A stretch of DNA of 64,000 nt from Perlabentimonas sp041656735 (GCA_041656735.1 JBBACY010000006.1:1-64000); one strand, 5' to 3'. Shown: positions 45,294 to 55,168, numbered from the stretch's first letter. Made by a program: numbers and translations. Notes: generated by a model from the letters alone, not told the origin.

Positions 45294-45879
45294 CAATTTT
45301 GAAGAACTACAGAGTAAATGGGATAATAACAAAAAAACCATTGAATCACAACCTAGTACTTTTAATGAATTATATAAACTAATAAAAAGCAAAGAGAGAG
45401 AGAATTACTTTTTTTACTATGGAACCATTTCGACCCTGTTTATTACATTTGTAGTTATCGCCCTCTTCTTAATCTATGTAGCGCCTGTGAAGGCAATGCT
45501 TAGCAGGTTGGGTGCAGGGTTAATGCTTTTGGGTTTGCTGTTTCGAATTGGAATTGAAATAATAAGTATTTATAAGGCAAAACGAATAAACAATACCGAG
45601 AGCACACTAAAAACAGCCGAGAATACAATCAACTTCCATCAATTTAGAAAGTTTATTCATCAAATTATCTCACCAATAATAATTATCTTATACACCGCTG
45701 GGTTCTATATGATTACACCTGAATTTAGTTTGCATATGCAACTCTGGAACATAGTGCTAATCGATGTTTCGTATGTGATAATTGGAGTAATCCTTTTTAT
45801 TGTAATTAGGAAAGGAGTTAAAGAAGAGATGGGAAAATTGCGTGAAATTATGAGGTTAAGAAATGAATTAATCGAGTAG
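45286..45879 (+). CDS. Four-helix membrane protein, possible anti-sigma factor
   Basis: 197 residues: a cytosolic N-terminal section (1-37, FEELQSKWDNNKKTIESQ) followed by four membrane helices at about 38-62, 68-90, 120-142 and 150-175, and a charged tail. Position after an ECF sigma factor with an 8-base overlap suggests that the N-terminal section binds the sigma factor. No zinc-binding HxxxCxxC motif is present, so it is not a ZAS-type anti-sigma; inference from context only. Confidence 0.75.
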   Translation: MNNNFEELQSKWDNNKKTIESQPSTFNELYKLIKSKERENYFFYYGTISTLFITFVVIALFLIYVAPVKAMLSRLGAGLMLLGLLFRIGIEIISIYKAKRINNTESTLKTAENTINFHQFRKFIHQIISPIIIILYTAGFYMITPEFSLHMQLWNIVLIDVSYVIIGVILFIVIRKGVKEEMGKLREIMRLRNELIE

Positions 45880-45937
45880 AAATTTCGATAAAAAGGCTCA
45901 AAATGTTTTTCCCAGAATAAACGCTCTTAACCAACCA

Positions 45938-45973
45938 ACCCGCCACTAGTAGTTAAACTACCAATGGCGGGTC
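45938..45973. terminator. Convergent hairpin between the sigma operon and purA
   Basis: ACCCGCCA / TGGCGGGT with an inner GTAG/CTAC pairing, 36 bases. It lacks a strong T tract on either strand, so terminator function is likely from position but not certain. Confidence 0.55.
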
Positions 45974-46026
45974 GATTAATATGTAAAAAGCATAGCTAAG
46001 CAAAATATCGCTTAGCCTAGTTTTTA

Positions 46027-47289
46027 TTACCTAATAATAGTGGCTTCCCTATCGGGTCCTACCGATACAATTGAAATAGGTACACCCGTTTCTGTTTCAA
46101 TATACTTAATGAAATTTAGCAGTTCGGCTGGTAAATCTTTCTCCGACCTTAGAGCGGTAATGGGGGTTTTCCATCCCTTAAACTCTTTGTAAATGGGTTC
46201 TATTTCGGTATCAATATCAAATGGCATCTCCTGAGTTTCAACTCCTGCTATGCGGTAAGCTGTGGCAATCTTAATTGTATCGAAGGTGTCAAGCACATCC
46301 GCCTTTGTCATAATAAGGTTTGTAATACCATTAATCATGACCGCATACTTAAGAGAAACCAAATCGAGCCAACCACAACGGCGCGGGCGACCAGTTGTTG
46401 AGCCGTATTCATTACCCTCATCACGTAGTTTTTGCCCAACCTCGTCGTTAAGTTCGGTTGGAAATGGGCCTGAACCAACCCTAGTACAGTACGCTTTAAA
46501 AATGCCACGCACGTTACCAATGGCTGTTGGGGGCAAGCCCAAACCTATACAAGCACCTGCACAAATTGTATTTGATGAAGTAACAAAGGGGTACGAACCA
46601 AAGTCGATATCCAGCAGTGAACCCTGAGCGCCCTCAGCCAAAATCTTATATTCTTCTTTTAAATAGTCATTAACAACATACTCAGAATCGATTAACTTAA
46701 ACTGTTTGAGTACCTCAACACCTTCAAACCAAGCCTTCTCGTGTTGCTCAATATCAGCTTGGTAATCGTACTGTTTAAGTATATTAATATGCTTATTCTT
46801 GAGCTGGTTGTAACGATCCATAAAATTAGGACTAATAATATCTCCAACTCTTAACCCATTCCTACCCGTTTTATCCATGTACGTTGGCCCGATACCCTTT
46901 AGGGTTGAACCAATTTTCCCTTTGCCTTTGGATGCTTCAGAAGCTGCATCGAGTTCGCGGTGCGAAGGAATAATTAGGTGGGCCTTTTTTGAGATACTGA
47001 GATTTTTTGTGGGCTCAACACCTAACTTACGAAGTGATTCTATTTCTTTTGCGAAAATAATGGGATCGATAACAACTCCGCTTCCAATAATATTTATCGA
47101 CTCAGTGTGGAATATTCCCGATGGGATAGTGTGTAATACATGCTTAATTCCATTAAACTCTAATGAATGACCAGCATTGGGCCCGCCTTGAAACCTAGCG
47201 ATAACACTATATTCAGGGGTTAAAACATCTACTACTTTTCCTTTTCCTTCATCGCCCCACTGAAGGCCAAGGAGAACATCTACTTTCAT
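46027..47289 (-). CDS. purA: Adenylosuccinate synthetase
   Basis: First step from IMP to AMP, using GTP and aspartate. 420 residues. Catalytic Asp13 in WGDEGKGK and His41 in GPNAGHS; GTP-site region near KADVLDTFD. Runs behind a Fur-family regulator and RelA/SpoT, a conserved Bacteroidota neighbourhood linking purine synthesis to (p)ppGpp; purA has its own promoter at 47371. Confidence 0.97.
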   Translation of the reverse strand: MKVDVLLGLQWGDEGKGKVVDVLTPEYSVIARFQGGPNAGHSLEFNGIKHVLHTIPSGIFHTESINIIGSGVVIDPIIFAKEIESLRKLGVEPTKNLSISKKAHLIIPSHRELDAASEASKGKGKIGSTLKGIGPTYMDKTGRNGLRVGDIISPNFMDRYNQLKNKHINILKQYDYQADIEQHEKAWFEGVEVLKQFKLIDSEYVVNDYLKEEYKILAEGAQGSLLDIDFGSYPFVTSSNTICAGACIGLGLPPTAIGNVRGIFKAYCTRVGSGPFPTELNDEVGQKLRDEGNEYGSTTGRPRRCGWLDLVSLKYAVMINGITNLIMTKADVLDTFDTIKIATAYRIAGVETQEMPFDIDTEIEPIYKEFKGWKTPITALRSEKDLPAELLNFIKYIETETGVPISIVSVGPDREATIIR

Positions 47290-47323
47290 ACTATAACGCT
47301 TATAATTAGGATTATGCGCAATA

Positions 47324-47350
47324 AATGCCGGTCAAAATAGATCCGGCATT
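47324..47350 (-). promoter_or_regulatory. Hairpin in the purA leader
   Basis: AATGCCGG / CCGGCATT stem of 8 bp with an 11-base loop, between the purA promoter and its start. No T tract follows. May be a leader control element. Confidence 0.4.
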
Positions 47351-47370
47351 ACCAACTAAATTTATTTTGA

Positions 47371-47402
47371 TAAAGGTACAGATTTTTGGAGGTTGTTGCC
47401 AA
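47371..47402 (-). promoter_or_regulatory. purA promoter
   Basis: Minus strand: TTGG (47399-47402), 20-base spacer, TACCTTTA (47371-47378), close to the TAnnTTTG pattern. Confidence 0.45.
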
Positions 47403-47583
47403 CATTTTGACAAAATTATTACAGGCAATGCTGTATTATAAAACATAGCTATCTAGCAAAACTTATAATTGTTGTAAATTAGAACAGTTATCAATTTAAA
47501 CGACGAATAAAACATCCCCTATTTTAGTTTACAGAGATGAAAAACAAGTTATTTACAGCAGAATTGAAAAACCAAATACAACA

Positions 47584-48048
47584 CTAGTTAGCAGTATTGT
47601 TATCATTAGAACACTTACTACAAAGCCCGTAAAAGTATAATGAATGGTGAGTAATTTTGAAATTCATAGACTTGCTAGCTGTATTCTTAATTTCCTGAAC
47701 ACGGGGGTCGCAAAATTCAATAACCGTTCCACACTGATTGCATATTAGGTGGTCGTGCTGGCGACACTCATACGCTTTTTCGAAAACAGCTAAATTTTTA
47801 CCAAACTGATGTTTTACAACTAAATTACACTCTAACAAGAGCTCTATGGTATTATATAGAGTTGCTCGGCTCACCCTATAATTCTTGTTTTTCATATAAA
47901 TATAAAGGGTTTCAATATCGAAATGCCCCTCACGTGAGTATATTTCCTCAATTATGGCAAACCTTTCGGGTGTTTTCCTATGTCCTTTTTTCTCTAAGTA
48001 CTCAACAAAAATCTTTTTTACTGAGTCTAAAGTTTTATCACATCCCAT
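47584..48048 (-). CDS. Fur-family transcriptional regulator
   Basis: 154 residues from ATG 48048 (MGCDKTLDSV); a GTG at 48057 adds three. Winged helix about 15-85 (KTPERFAIIEEIYS, NYRVSRATLYNTIELL), then His/Cys dimer domain with HDHLICNQCGTVIEF and YGLCSKC giving the CxxC pairs of the structural zinc site. Iron, zinc or peroxide specificity cannot be told. Between RelA/SpoT and purA. Confidence 0.92.
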   Translation of the reverse strand: MGCDKTLDSVKKIFVEYLEKKGHRKTPERFAIIEEIYSREGHFDIETLYIYMKNKNYRVSRATLYNTIELLLECNLVVKHQFGKNLAVFEKAYECRQHDHLICNQCGTVIEFCDPRVQEIKNTASKSMNFKITHHSLYFYGLCSKCSNDNNTAN

Positions 48049-48279
48049 GGTAACCACTGTTTAATTTAGAATGGTTAAAAATAGTAAATCATTTGATTAG
48101 TTTCAAATTTTTTTAGTTTTAAAAACTGTAATTGAAACCGATGCTATGAATAGAACAGAAAATACGAGATATTGTTTATAACCTGTGAAATATTTAACGC
48201 ACGAAAACACTCATCAAACACCTCTGTCATCGATTATTATAAAGTAAAATGTTTAGGAGATAAAGGGTAACGGGTTTGG

Positions 48280-50538
48280 TTAGTTATCGAAATTTTCAAT
48301 TCGTTTAACAGAATCTATTCCTTTAATCTTCATAACGTTACCAATTAAACTATTTAAGTCTGAGGCATTGTGTACATACAAATCAATGGAACTGTTAAAT
48401 ATTCCATCGTGACTATCAATGTGAAGTTTTCTAATGTTAACCCTTAGCTCGTCAGAAATTATTTTAACCAGCTCGCTGAGTATTCCGGACCTGTCCATAC
48501 CCCTCACCTCAATACGTGCTAAAAACGACAGCACTTTGTGGGTTGTCCATTTTGCCGAAACAATACGATCGCCATAACGAGACATAAGCCTTATGGCCTC
48601 GGCACAGTTAACCTTGTGTACAATAACATTCTGCTCGTCGTTTATGTACCCAATAACATCATCACCAGGAATAGGATTACAGCACTTTGCAACAACGTAC
48701 GAGGTTGAATCGTCGTCACCAATTTCGCGCAGAAGGTAGGGTTCTTTGGTATCTAGTTTTGTCAGTTTTTGTGATGCGTCTTCGTCTTCTTGCTTTGTAA
48801 TTCGTTTTTTATGAGCCGACTTGGTAAACTGCAACTCCCAGTACCTAACCCACTTGCTTTTAGTATTCCGTTTTAATATCCGCTTCAGGTTATCAAGCGA
48901 AATTAAGCCCGAACCTAGCTTACTATATAACTCGTCCTTGGACACCATTTCGTAAGCCGGTAAAATCTTTTTAAAAACGCGCGATGATGGTTGTATCCCC
49001 AATTCGGCCAGCTTGTTTTCTATGAGCTTTCGACCTTTCTCTATCCTATTCTTTGTATCGGCCTTAATAGCCGATTTAATAGCCGATTGAGCTTTGGCTG
49101 TTTTTACAAATTTCAATGACTCCCACGATGGTTTCTGGGTGCTGGAGGTTATAATTTCAACCTGGTCGCCACTTGAAAGAACATAGCTAAGAGGCACGAG
49201 CTTGTGATTAACCTTGGCACCTATCGCCTTGTTACCAATTTCGGTATGTATTTCGTAGGCTAAGTCGAGGGTTGTTGATTCGTTCGGCAAAGTCTTTGTT
49301 TCGCCCTTAGGAGTGTAAACTACTATTTCCGAAGCGAATAGATTAAGTTTAAATTCATCAAGAAACTCTAGAGCGTTGGTTTGTGGGTTATCGAGTACCT
49401 CGCGAACCTGAGCTATCCAGCGTTCAAATACATTCTCGTGCGTTGATGCATCGCTGGTTTTATATTTCCAGTGCGCTGCGAAGCCTCTCTCTGCAATCTC
49501 ATTCATTCGCTGCGAACGAATTTGCACTTCAATCCACTGCCCATGAGGCCCCATTACGGTACAGTGTAGCGCTTCGTAACCATTAGCTTTAGGCGTGCTA
49601 ACCCAGTCGCGAATACGGTCGGGCTTAGGTTTATAGATATCGGTTATTAGTGAGTATATATGCCAACACTGTGTTTTTTCGGGGATATGGGGATAGGGAT
49701 TAAAAATAATGCGAATGGCGAGCAGGTCGTAAATATCTTCGAAAGCAATGTTTTTTGACTGAATCTTTTTCCAGATAGAGTATATTGATTTAGAGCGTCC
49801 GCTAATATCAAAATCAATCTCATTCTCTTCAAGTTTCTGAATAATAGGTAGCGAAAAGGAGTTAATTACCTGCATCCGTCGTTTTTCGGAGCCCTCTATT
49901 TTGCTGCGAATATTTTCATACACTTTTGGATAACTGTACTTTAAACTTAAATCTTCGAGCTCTGTTTTAATATTATAAAGACCGAGCCTATGCGCTAAGG
50001 GTGCGTATAGATAGATGGTTTCGCTCGTTATTTTCAATTGCTTATTGGGTGGCATAGATGCAAGAGTTCGCATATTATGTAACCTATCGGCCAATTTTAT
50101 AAGAATAACCCTAAAATCATCAGTGAGGGTTAGCAGCATCTTTCGAAAATTCTCGGCTTGTAATGATGCATTAGAGTCGAAAACCTCCGAAATTTTTGTA
50201 AGCCCATCAATTATTTGAGCAATTTTTTTATCGAAAAGTTTCTCAATATCCTCAACGGTATATTCCGTATCCTCAACCACATCGTGTAAAAGAGCACAAG
50301 CAACCGCTTTGGGGCCAAGTCCAATCTCTGTCGACACAATTTTAGCTACAGCAATGGGGTGCAGAATGTAAGGTTCGCCCGATTTTCGCTTAACCCCTTT
50401 GTGCGCTTCGTTGGCAAGGTTAAACGCTTTTCGCACAAGCTTTATATCCTCTTCGCTTTGGCAACGTAAACAACTCGCCAGCAAATCGTCGAAGTGCTCT
50501 AAAATCAAATCTTTCTCCTCTTGTACTTGCAAATCCAT
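48280..50538 (-). CDS. Bifunctional (p)ppGpp synthetase/hydrolase (RelA/SpoT)
   Basis: 752 residues: HD hydrolase (about 45-200, His85-Asp86 in LLHDVVEDTEY intact), RelA/SpoT synthetase (about 240-350, with GYEALHCTVMGPHG and EVQIRSQRM), TGS (about 400-460), a helical and zinc-finger-like region (about 560-650, CCNPIPGDDVIGY) and a C-terminal ACT domain. Both catalytic domains look active, so it likely makes and degrades (p)ppGpp. Promoter at 50575. Confidence 0.96.
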   Translation of the reverse strand: MDLQVQEEKDLILEHFDDLLASCLRCQSEEDIKLVRKAFNLANEAHKGVKRKSGEPYILHPIAVAKIVSTEIGLGPKAVACALLHDVVEDTEYTVEDIEKLFDKKIAQIIDGLTKISEVFDSNASLQAENFRKMLLTLTDDFRVILIKLADRLHNMRTLASMPPNKQLKITSETIYLYAPLAHRLGLYNIKTELEDLSLKYSYPKVYENIRSKIEGSEKRRMQVINSFSLPIIQKLEENEIDFDISGRSKSIYSIWKKIQSKNIAFEDIYDLLAIRIIFNPYPHIPEKTQCWHIYSLITDIYKPKPDRIRDWVSTPKANGYEALHCTVMGPHGQWIEVQIRSQRMNEIAERGFAAHWKYKTSDASTHENVFERWIAQVREVLDNPQTNALEFLDEFKLNLFASEIVVYTPKGETKTLPNESTTLDLAYEIHTEIGNKAIGAKVNHKLVPLSYVLSSGDQVEIITSSTQKPSWESLKFVKTAKAQSAIKSAIKADTKNRIEKGRKLIENKLAELGIQPSSRVFKKILPAYEMVSKDELYSKLGSGLISLDNLKRILKRNTKSKWVRYWELQFTKSAHKKRITKQEDEDASQKLTKLDTKEPYLLREIGDDDSTSYVVAKCCNPIPGDDVIGYINDEQNVIVHKVNCAEAIRLMSRYGDRIVSAKWTTHKVLSFLARIEVRGMDRSGILSELVKIISDELRVNIRKLHIDSHDGIFNSSIDLYVHNASDLNSLIGNVMKIKGIDSVKRIENFDN

Positions 50539-50574
50539 ATACTTTAAAAACTATAAAATTGATTCAACACATCG

Positions 50575-50609
50575 CAAAACTAATTGCTTTGCAAAAATAC
50601 ATCAACAAA
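50575..50609 (-). promoter_or_regulatory. Promoter for the RelA/SpoT gene
   Basis: Minus strand: TAGTTTTG (50575-50582) preceded at 20-23 bases by TTG/TTTG (50603-50609), matching the Bacteroidota consensus. Confidence 0.5.
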
Positions 50610-50644
50610 AGCATTTTACCGACTTTTCCTTTAGACTGCTTCCA

Positions 50645-52243
50645 TTACATTGGGCCATAAATAACCGAAAGGTAACCCGTTCGTGAAATAGTGCGTTTTG
50701 AAGGAGGGTGCACCTCAATCCGATAGATATAGGTCCCTTCTTTTGCGTATTCTCCATTGGGGAACCGACCATCCCATCCGGTATTCACCCCTTCATAAAC
50801 TATCCCTCCCCATCGGCTGTAAATGGTCAGTTTATAATCGGCTAAAAACGAAATTGTTGGGACAAAAATATTTCGTGGTTTGCCATCGCTATTAACCACC
50901 GTACTCATAGGATCCAAAGCGTTAGGCATAACCAAATCAGGAACAACCTCAACACAAACCGTTTGCGAACGGCTTAATCTGTGTTGGTTACTAGAAGGTA
51001 ACATTTCGTAAGCCTCAAGAAAATAGCAGAATTTTGGGTTGTAATTTTTCCCCCAATAAATTGACAGATCATCAACAAGCGATGAATCTGTCGGGTTACG
51101 CTCATCATATATCAACTCAGGCTCAAGGGGTTCGGGAGAAAAGGCTACTCGGTAAATTTTGTAACGCACATCGTTGCCATCGGGTGAGTAGTATGAATTC
51201 CACGAAAGGTTTGCTTTTGTACCTTTAGCGTGGGCTCTAATAGCCATTGAGTTGCAAAGGTTTGACTTCTCCAGAAGGCGCTCACAACCATCGTAAGCAT
51301 CAACTTTATAGTAAAACTTGCGTGAACGTGCAGCCCACAAATCGGTAGTGTCGCCAAAGAATGTAGTGTTAGGGTCGGAAAAACGATGGAGGGTGCGCGC
51401 CGAGAACAGTGAACTTTTACGATCAGGCTGCTCCCATCTAGTTATCCTGAAGTCTTTATACTCTGTTGCAGGATCTATGGTAAAATAAATTTCTGTTTGC
51501 TGGGCGGTTGACAGAATAGAATCGACATACATAAAGCTAGGCGGTTTTGCCACATTTGTGCTTATTGAGGTTAGGTTCGATTTCGTGTAAAGTTCAACAT
51601 CCTTCTTTTTCGCTTTAACATATAGATAATAGGTTTCATTCATTTTTATAGAATCGGCAGCCACTTTATAAATGAAGGTACTATTGACTAGCCCCGAAAC
51701 CGAATCAACCTGAGTAAATGAATCGGCATTTGAATCTGTTCCTAAAAACACTTTGTAATACTCTATGCTATTACCCCACCCCACATAATGCAGCCAATCA
51801 ACTGCAATGCGATTCTTGCACGTATCGAAACGAGCCGTTACAAAAGCAGTTTTGTGCTCATTAGTTTGAGTGCTTGGCTCGTTTAACCCATCGGAAGCTA
51901 CTGTGTACGACTCGGGCTTAATTCCTGCGTCAACCTGTGTATCGGTATAAGTGAAAACATGGCTGGCAACGTTAGCAATACGCTCTTTCCGAGAGTTTCC
52001 TAGAATGTCAACAACCCTGCGGTAAATAATATATCCCGTAGGTGCTGGCCTAACATTATGCGAGCGTGGCGACGTCCAATATAATGTAGGATGCCCCGTA
52101 TTGGGGTTTACGGTAATATAATTAAAATTTGGCGGTAAGGGCTGGGTGTATTCATCTTGCCCCATAGCACTGACGCTATAAAGAGAGCAAAATAAAATTG
52201 CAATTATGATAACCCGATTGGGTGTAAAAAGCGTTCGCGTCAT
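50645..52243 (-). CDS. T9SS cargo protein, gliding-motility-associated C-terminal (type B) domain
   Basis: 532 residues: signal peptide (about 1-28), fibronectin-type III repeats over about 35-430 (e.g. YIIYRRVVDI, YYLYVKAKKKD, YKIYRVAFSPEP), and the type B sorting tail at about 435-525 (DYKLTIYSRWGGIVYEG, WDGRFPNGEYAKEGTYIY). No enzyme domain, so probably a surface adhesin or structural protein. Second T9SS cargo of the window; single gene between the RelA/SpoT gene and the M16 pair. Confidence 0.9.
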   Translation of the reverse strand: MTRTLFTPNRVIIIAILFCSLYSVSAMGQDEYTQPLPPNFNYITVNPNTGHPTLYWTSPRSHNVRPAPTGYIIYRRVVDILGNSRKERIANVASHVFTYTDTQVDAGIKPESYTVASDGLNEPSTQTNEHKTAFVTARFDTCKNRIAVDWLHYVGWGNSIEYYKVFLGTDSNADSFTQVDSVSGLVNSTFIYKVAADSIKMNETYYLYVKAKKKDVELYTKSNLTSISTNVAKPPSFMYVDSILSTAQQTEIYFTIDPATEYKDFRITRWEQPDRKSSLFSARTLHRFSDPNTTFFGDTTDLWAARSRKFYYKVDAYDGCERLLEKSNLCNSMAIRAHAKGTKANLSWNSYYSPDGNDVRYKIYRVAFSPEPLEPELIYDERNPTDSSLVDDLSIYWGKNYNPKFCYFLEAYEMLPSSNQHRLSRSQTVCVEVVPDLVMPNALDPMSTVVNSDGKPRNIFVPTISFLADYKLTIYSRWGGIVYEGVNTGWDGRFPNGEYAKEGTYIYRIEVHPPSKRTISRTGYLSVIYGPM

Positions 52244-52351
52244 ATAGCAAGGTAAAAATATGTAATTTTAATAAAACTGTTAAATTTAATGAAATAGTAT
52301 TAGCTAATGTATCAAAATATTCAATTAATTTTTCAAATCCAATTTTTCAAA

Positions 52352-53644
52352 TCAAAATGGGTTACTTTTTGCCACAACGCAGTGCACAAAATCATCAACC
52401 TTTAGCCATTTATTGGCTATCTCCATCACTCTATTTGGTGTTATGGCTTTTATTGAATTTACCATACCATTAAAGAACTCATAGTTGAGGTTATTAAAAT
52501 AAAAAAGCGACAGCACATTATCGGCAATAGCAAACGGCCCATTAATGCTACGAAGCGCTTCGCCCATTAAATAGCTTTGCACCCTTAACAACTCATCTTG
52601 CCCCACGGGTTCATTCTGTAAACGTTCAATTTCCTTAGTAATTTCGAGCATTGTTTGCTGCGTGTACTGCTCACCTACCTCGGTTGAAATAACCAGCGCT
52701 CCACTATCTTTCAATGTTACAATATACGAACCGATACCATAAGTATACCCTTTCTCTTCTCGAATATTTTTCATTAGGCGTGAGCCAAAATAACCCCCTA
52801 AAATTGTGTTTACTATGGCCAAATCGGGATAGTCGGGGTGTGAACGTGTAAAAAGCGGGCGCCCAACCCTAATTGACGATTGCAAGGCATCGGCTTTTTC
52901 AATAAAGATGCTTTGTCCTTTAACTTGCTGTTCAGAAAGTTGGCTGACACTGGTTTCGCTTGCATCTCCCCAGCTGTGATTGCCGAAAACACTTTGCACC
53001 TTAGCTATGTGTGCATCAGTTACCCGCCCCGACAGAACAACGGTACAGTTTTTAGAGCCTACAAATTGCTTATGATAGCCAATAAGGCTATCCTGTTCAA
53101 TCAGTTCAAAATCGGTTGGCACGGCAAATGCACCGTAAGGGTGACCCTCTCCGTAAAGGGCATTAAAAAACCCAATCCGTGATTTTGTTGAAGCTTTCTC
53201 CATCTCAACGGTAAGCGATTGCTTGCTCCGTCGTTTCCATTCATTAAGCTCATCAACGGGGTATATGGGCATTGTAAGTATCTCTTGCATCATATCAAGG
53301 GTTTGGTCCAAATGCTTGGTAAGCGAGAAGGCTGTAGCCTTGGCATAATCCTTATCGGCACCAAAACCTGTAAACGAACCCCAGTAATCGAAATGTTCAG
53401 AAATTTGCTGTGAAGTATGCTTTGCTGTTCCTTCTGACATAAGAGAAAACGTTCCGTTTGCTACCAACCTTTGAGTTTGGTAACGAGAGCCGGCATTAAA
53501 AACAAGGTCTACCCTACAAACATCAACATCGCCCTGCGACACAACCAGTAGTTTGCAGCCGTTGGCCATAATATATGTTTGAGGCGGAGCAAACTGAAAA
53601 TTATTTTGTAATTTTAATGACGGAGCTTGATTTCTGAAAGTCAT
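52352..53644 (-). CDS. M16-family peptidase-like subunit lacking the zinc motif
   Basis: 430 residues in two homologous M16 halves. The position of the HxxEH motif (about 45-80) reads LMSEGTAKHTSQQISEHFD, without the zinc ligands. The C-terminal half keeps FGSRLMKNIREEKGYTYGIG, which in active heterodimers supplies the R/Y pair that orients substrate. It therefore looks like the non-catalytic partner of the next gene. 43 bases apart, same strand. Confidence 0.9.
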   Translation of the reverse strand: MTFRNQAPSLKLQNNFQFAPPQTYIMANGCKLLVVSQGDVDVCRVDLVFNAGSRYQTQRLVANGTFSLMSEGTAKHTSQQISEHFDYWGSFTGFGADKDYAKATAFSLTKHLDQTLDMMQEILTMPIYPVDELNEWKRRSKQSLTVEMEKASTKSRIGFFNALYGEGHPYGAFAVPTDFELIEQDSLIGYHKQFVGSKNCTVVLSGRVTDAHIAKVQSVFGNHSWGDASETSVSQLSEQQVKGQSIFIEKADALQSSIRVGRPLFTRSHPDYPDLAIVNTILGGYFGSRLMKNIREEKGYTYGIGSYIVTLKDSGALVISTEVGEQYTQQTMLEITKEIERLQNEPVGQDELLRVQSYLMGEALRSINGPFAIADNVLSLFYFNNLNYEFFNGMVNSIKAITPNRVMEIANKWLKVDDFVHCVVAKSNPF

Positions 53645-53687
53645 ATAACAATGTGTTAATTTTGAACCTATCTATGGAATTATTAGG

Positions 53688-54929
53688 CTAAATATTTTCG
53701 GCAATGTAATGCAGTACCGACGAATTTTGCTCGGTAAATAATTTACTTGCAACCCTTTTAATATCAGCAGCGGTAACCTCATTGTACCTTTTAATGGTGA
53801 GGTTAAGAAGGTTTGCGTCGCCCAGTAATTCGTTGTAGCATAGGTTTAGCGCTTTTTCGGTAGTGCTAGTTAAGCCAAAGGTAAATGTTGACTCAAATCT
53901 ATTCTTCACTTTACTAAGCTCATAATTGTCAACCGTTTGCTGCGAAATTTGCTTTAACTCCAAAAAAACAGCCTCTTCGGCTTGGACCAATGAAACGCCA
54001 TCGGCAGGGCGGCCAGTAATTACAAATAAGCCCTCGTCAATATCACCTGAAATAAATGCATCAATACTGTTGAATAGCTGTTGGCGCTTAACCAAACTCT
54101 GAAAAAATCTGGACGATTTTCCGTTTGACAAAATATCGCTTAAAAGGTCGGTAGCAGGATAATCGGGGTGCAGCTTATTACACATATGAAAAGCGATATA
54201 TAGCGAGTTAAATGGAACCTTACGTTTTACCTCTAACCTACGCTGCTGCGTTTGCTGGGGCTCTTTATTTATATCGGGCCTTACAATACAGCGTTTCGGG
54301 ATGCTGCCAAACCATTTTTCGGATAACTCTTTAATATAATCGGTTTCAACATTGCCCGCTATGCATAGTATGGCATTATTTGGCGCATAATTGGCATAAA
54401 AGAAGTTTTTAACATCATCGAGGTTTGCGCTAGAGATATGAGCTGGCTCCTTGCCAATGGTTGGCCACTGATACGAATGCACCTTATACGCCAATGGCCT
54501 AAGCAGCAGCCACACATCACCATAGGGCTCGTTGAGGTATCGCTGATTAAACTCTTCTATTACCACACTTTTTTGAACATCTAAGCTCTGCTGCGAAAAA
54601 GCAAGGCTAAGCATACGGTCGCTCTCGAGCCAAAAAGCAGTTTCAATATTACTTAAGGGCAATGTTATGTAGTAGTTTGTTATGTCGCTGCTTGTAAATG
54701 CATTGTTCTCGCCGCTAGCACGTTCAATGGGCTCGTCGTAATTTGGTATATTAACAGACCCGCCAAACATAAGATGCTCAAAAAGATGGGCAAAGCCCGT
54801 TTTATTAGAATCCTCATGCTTTGACCCCACATTATACAAAAGATTTACTGACACTAAAGGCGTTGATGTATCTTTATGCACAATTACCCTAAGCCCGTTA
54901 TCAAGCGAAAACCTATCGAAATTAACCAT
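53688..54929 (-). CDS. M16-family zinc peptidase, catalytic subunit
   Basis: 413 residues. Inverted zinc motif His48-x-x-Glu51-His52 (HLFEHLMFGG) with a further Glu near 125 (VIEEFNQR). It probably forms a processing-peptidase-like heterodimer with the neighbour at 52352, active on small proteins or peptides; location is cytosolic as no signal peptide is evident. Confidence 0.93.
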   Translation of the reverse strand: MVNFDRFSLDNGLRVIVHKDTSTPLVSVNLLYNVGSKHEDSNKTGFAHLFEHLMFGGSVNIPNYDEPIERASGENNAFTSSDITNYYITLPLSNIETAFWLESDRMLSLAFSQQSLDVQKSVVIEEFNQRYLNEPYGDVWLLLRPLAYKVHSYQWPTIGKEPAHISSANLDDVKNFFYANYAPNNAILCIAGNVETDYIKELSEKWFGSIPKRCIVRPDINKEPQQTQQRRLEVKRKVPFNSLYIAFHMCNKLHPDYPATDLLSDILSNGKSSRFFQSLVKRQQLFNSIDAFISGDIDEGLFVITGRPADGVSLVQAEEAVFLELKQISQQTVDNYELSKVKNRFESTFTFGLTSTTEKALNLCYNELLGDANLLNLTIKRYNEVTAADIKRVASKLFTEQNSSVLHYIAENI

Positions 54930-54944
54930 AGTTTGTATGTAATA

Positions 54945-55166
54945 TTACAATGAGTTTTTTAAATGGCAGGATATAAATCCACCATTGCTCCTATCTAGTC
55001 TTTGCAAGACAACGCCAAAAACATCGAAAGCTTCCGATTTCTTCTGAACAAGCTTTGTCTTTGACGTTTTAGCTTCGCTGAGCTCCGTTTCACTCTGGTT
55101 CTTATCAAAGACATAAAAATCTGGAGTTTTCTTGATGACACTATCTAATTTATATTGTAGAGTCAA
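54945..55166 (-). CDS. Small hypothetical ORF, doubtful
   Basis: 73 codons from a TTG two bases after the UbiA stop to 16 bases before the M16 gene. It fills a 240-base space inside a compact operon. The product is Lys/Ser-rich with no signal peptide or recognisable motif. No ATG or GTG start. It may be a genuine small gene, a decayed gene, or chance. Confidence 0.3.
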   Translation of the reverse strand: MTLQYKLDSVIKKTPDFYVFDKNQSETELSEAKTSKTKLVQKKSEAFDVFGVVLQRLDRSNGGFISCHLKNSL

Positions 55167-55168
55167 AT

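Noticed and set aside
46262..46627. 121-codon ORF antisense to purA
   Set aside because: purA is certain in the other strand; this is a mirror frame.
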